From a candidate division GN15 bacterium (GTDB lineage Bacteria; Zixibacteria; MSB-5A5; GN15; FEB-12): a stretch of 6,370 nt of DNA. Each line of letters opens with the position of its first letter. The first letter of the stretch is position 1. This document shows positions 5,927-6,370 of this stretch, one piece after another. A program made the position numbers and the translations under genes. The notes beneath the pieces are model-generated. The model was not told where the DNA came from. It was given only the letters and a program-made list of their open reading frames with translations, and did no database searches. Location of the stretch: positions 1 through 6,370 of the forward strand of contig WJKG01000029.1 of the NCBI GenBank assembly GCA_014729205.1, read 5' to 3'.

Positions 5927-6370
5927 ATGCCATATCCCGAGGAACTGAAGCAGCTCATCAAGAAGGTCGAGGCGACCCGCGAGGCACGAGTTGAGCGCAA
6001 GAAGAACAACGAGGAAGTGCCGTTTCTATCGCTGGATGAGCGCGAGGAGATGCTCAAGTATCATCCCGATGTCAAACAAGAGGGACGTCGGGAACTCAAA
6101 GTCGGCCCCAGCAAGGGCTACGCGGTGGCTCACGAAATGGCCGATATGCTGGAAGCCCGAAGCCGGGTCGAGCCCGAAAAGGTCGATCTAAGTAAGATCG
6201 ACTACGAGACCGATGTACTCGTTATCGGTGGCGGTGGTGCCGGCACGGCAGCGGCTCTTCTGGCCCAGGAACAGGGACAGAAAGTGATCATCGCCACCAA
6301 ACTGCGTCATGGCGATGCCAATACGATGATGGCCGAGGGTGGCATTCAGGCCGCCGACAAGGGCCATAAG
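5927..6370 (+). CDS. SdhA/FrdA-like FAD flavoprotein, N-terminal 148 residues (cut by right edge)
   Basis: The frame is open to the window end. Residues 1-95 are a charged, probably helical extension with no recognised domain. The FAD-binding Rossmann start follows: DYETDVLVIGGGGAG, with glycines at 101-104 and 106, then the second strand KVIIATK and the block AEGGIQAADK (136-145), which is the AEGGI/AQGGI signature of the succinate dehydrogenase, fumarate reductase and aspartate oxidase family. Aligned without gaps to E. coli SdhA/FrdA, the His that binds FAD covalently is Asn132 here (ANT in place of SHT), so FAD is probably noncovalent. Classical SdhA begins its Rossmann motif within about the first 15 residues, so the extension is unusual. 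The substrate-site residues lie beyond the edge, so fumarate/succinate use cannot be confirmed; adenylylsulfate reductase-like or other substrates remain possible. ACGAGG lies seven bases before the ATG. Confidence 0.85.
   Translation, partial: MPYPEELKQLIKKVEATREARVERKKNNEEVPFLSLDEREEMLKYHPDVKQEGRRELKVGPSKGYAVAHEMADMLEARSRVEPEKVDLSKIDYETDVLVIGGGGAGTAAALLAQEQGQKVIIATKLRHGDANTMMAEGGIQAADKGHK

Noticed and set aside
5503..6191. Plus-strand alternative frames within the SdhB-like and SdhA-like genes
   Set aside because: Arg/Ser/Pro-rich out-of-frame readings of the true genes, typical of GC-rich shadows.

Overview
The window is bacterial, GC-rich overall (roughly mid-50s % by eye) and complete in its middle, with one gene running off each end. 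It suggests an anaerobic or facultative Gram-negative-type bacterium: a lipoprotein signal peptide starts the sensor protein, the ribosomal proteins are ordinary bacterial L33 and L28, and there is a large iron-sulfur redox operon of a kind common in anaerobes. The mix of FG-GAP/VCBS sensor, HdrBC-type proteins and SdhA/B-like proteins would fit an FCB-group or candidate-phylum lineage (for example Zixibacteria-like) or a deltaproteobacterial one, but the lineage is inference only.

Left third (1-2446). A long minus-strand gene (1-2260, its C-terminus lies beyond the left edge) encodes a membrane sensor: lipoprotein signal, periplasmic region with five or more FG-GAP/VCBS-type Asp/Gly loops, one transmembrane helix, coiled coil, then two PAS domains. 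It does not appear among simple closed ORFs because it has no stop in the window. It has a near-consensus sigma70 promoter (2293-2320, minus). A divergent plus-strand gene (2447-2812) encodes a small DUF202-family membrane protein.

Middle (2813-3462). A convergent hairpin terminator (2865-2895) closes a short minus-strand ribosomal operon, rpmG (GTG start, 54 codons) followed by rpmB, read from a good promoter at 3434-3462 with a small hairpin in the leader. The 320-base divergent region 3463-3783 has no gene; it holds phased A-tracts, a candidate plus-strand promoter and a perfect CRP/FNR-type palindrome TGTGA-N6-TCACA, all upstream of the redox operon.

Right half (3784-6370). Four plus-strand genes in a tight operon: HdrC-like (two [4Fe-4S] motifs), HdrB-like (two complete CCG motifs for noncubane [4Fe-4S] clusters), an SdhB/FrdB-like protein ([2Fe-2S] plus two [4Fe-4S] motifs), and an SdhA/FrdA-like flavoprotein, cut by the right edge. 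Together they look like a soluble or membrane-associated complex joining a fumarate/succinate-type FAD subunit through an iron-sulfur wire to an HdrBC-type disulfide or quinone site. The nearest described design is archaeal thiol:fumarate reductase (TfrAB), in which the FrdB and HdrB parts are fused; here they are separate and an HdrC is added. The flavoprotein has Asn where covalent FAD-binding SdhA/FrdA have His, plus an N-terminal extension of about 95 residues, so it may not be a standard succinate dehydrogenase. This operon is the most interesting part of the window.
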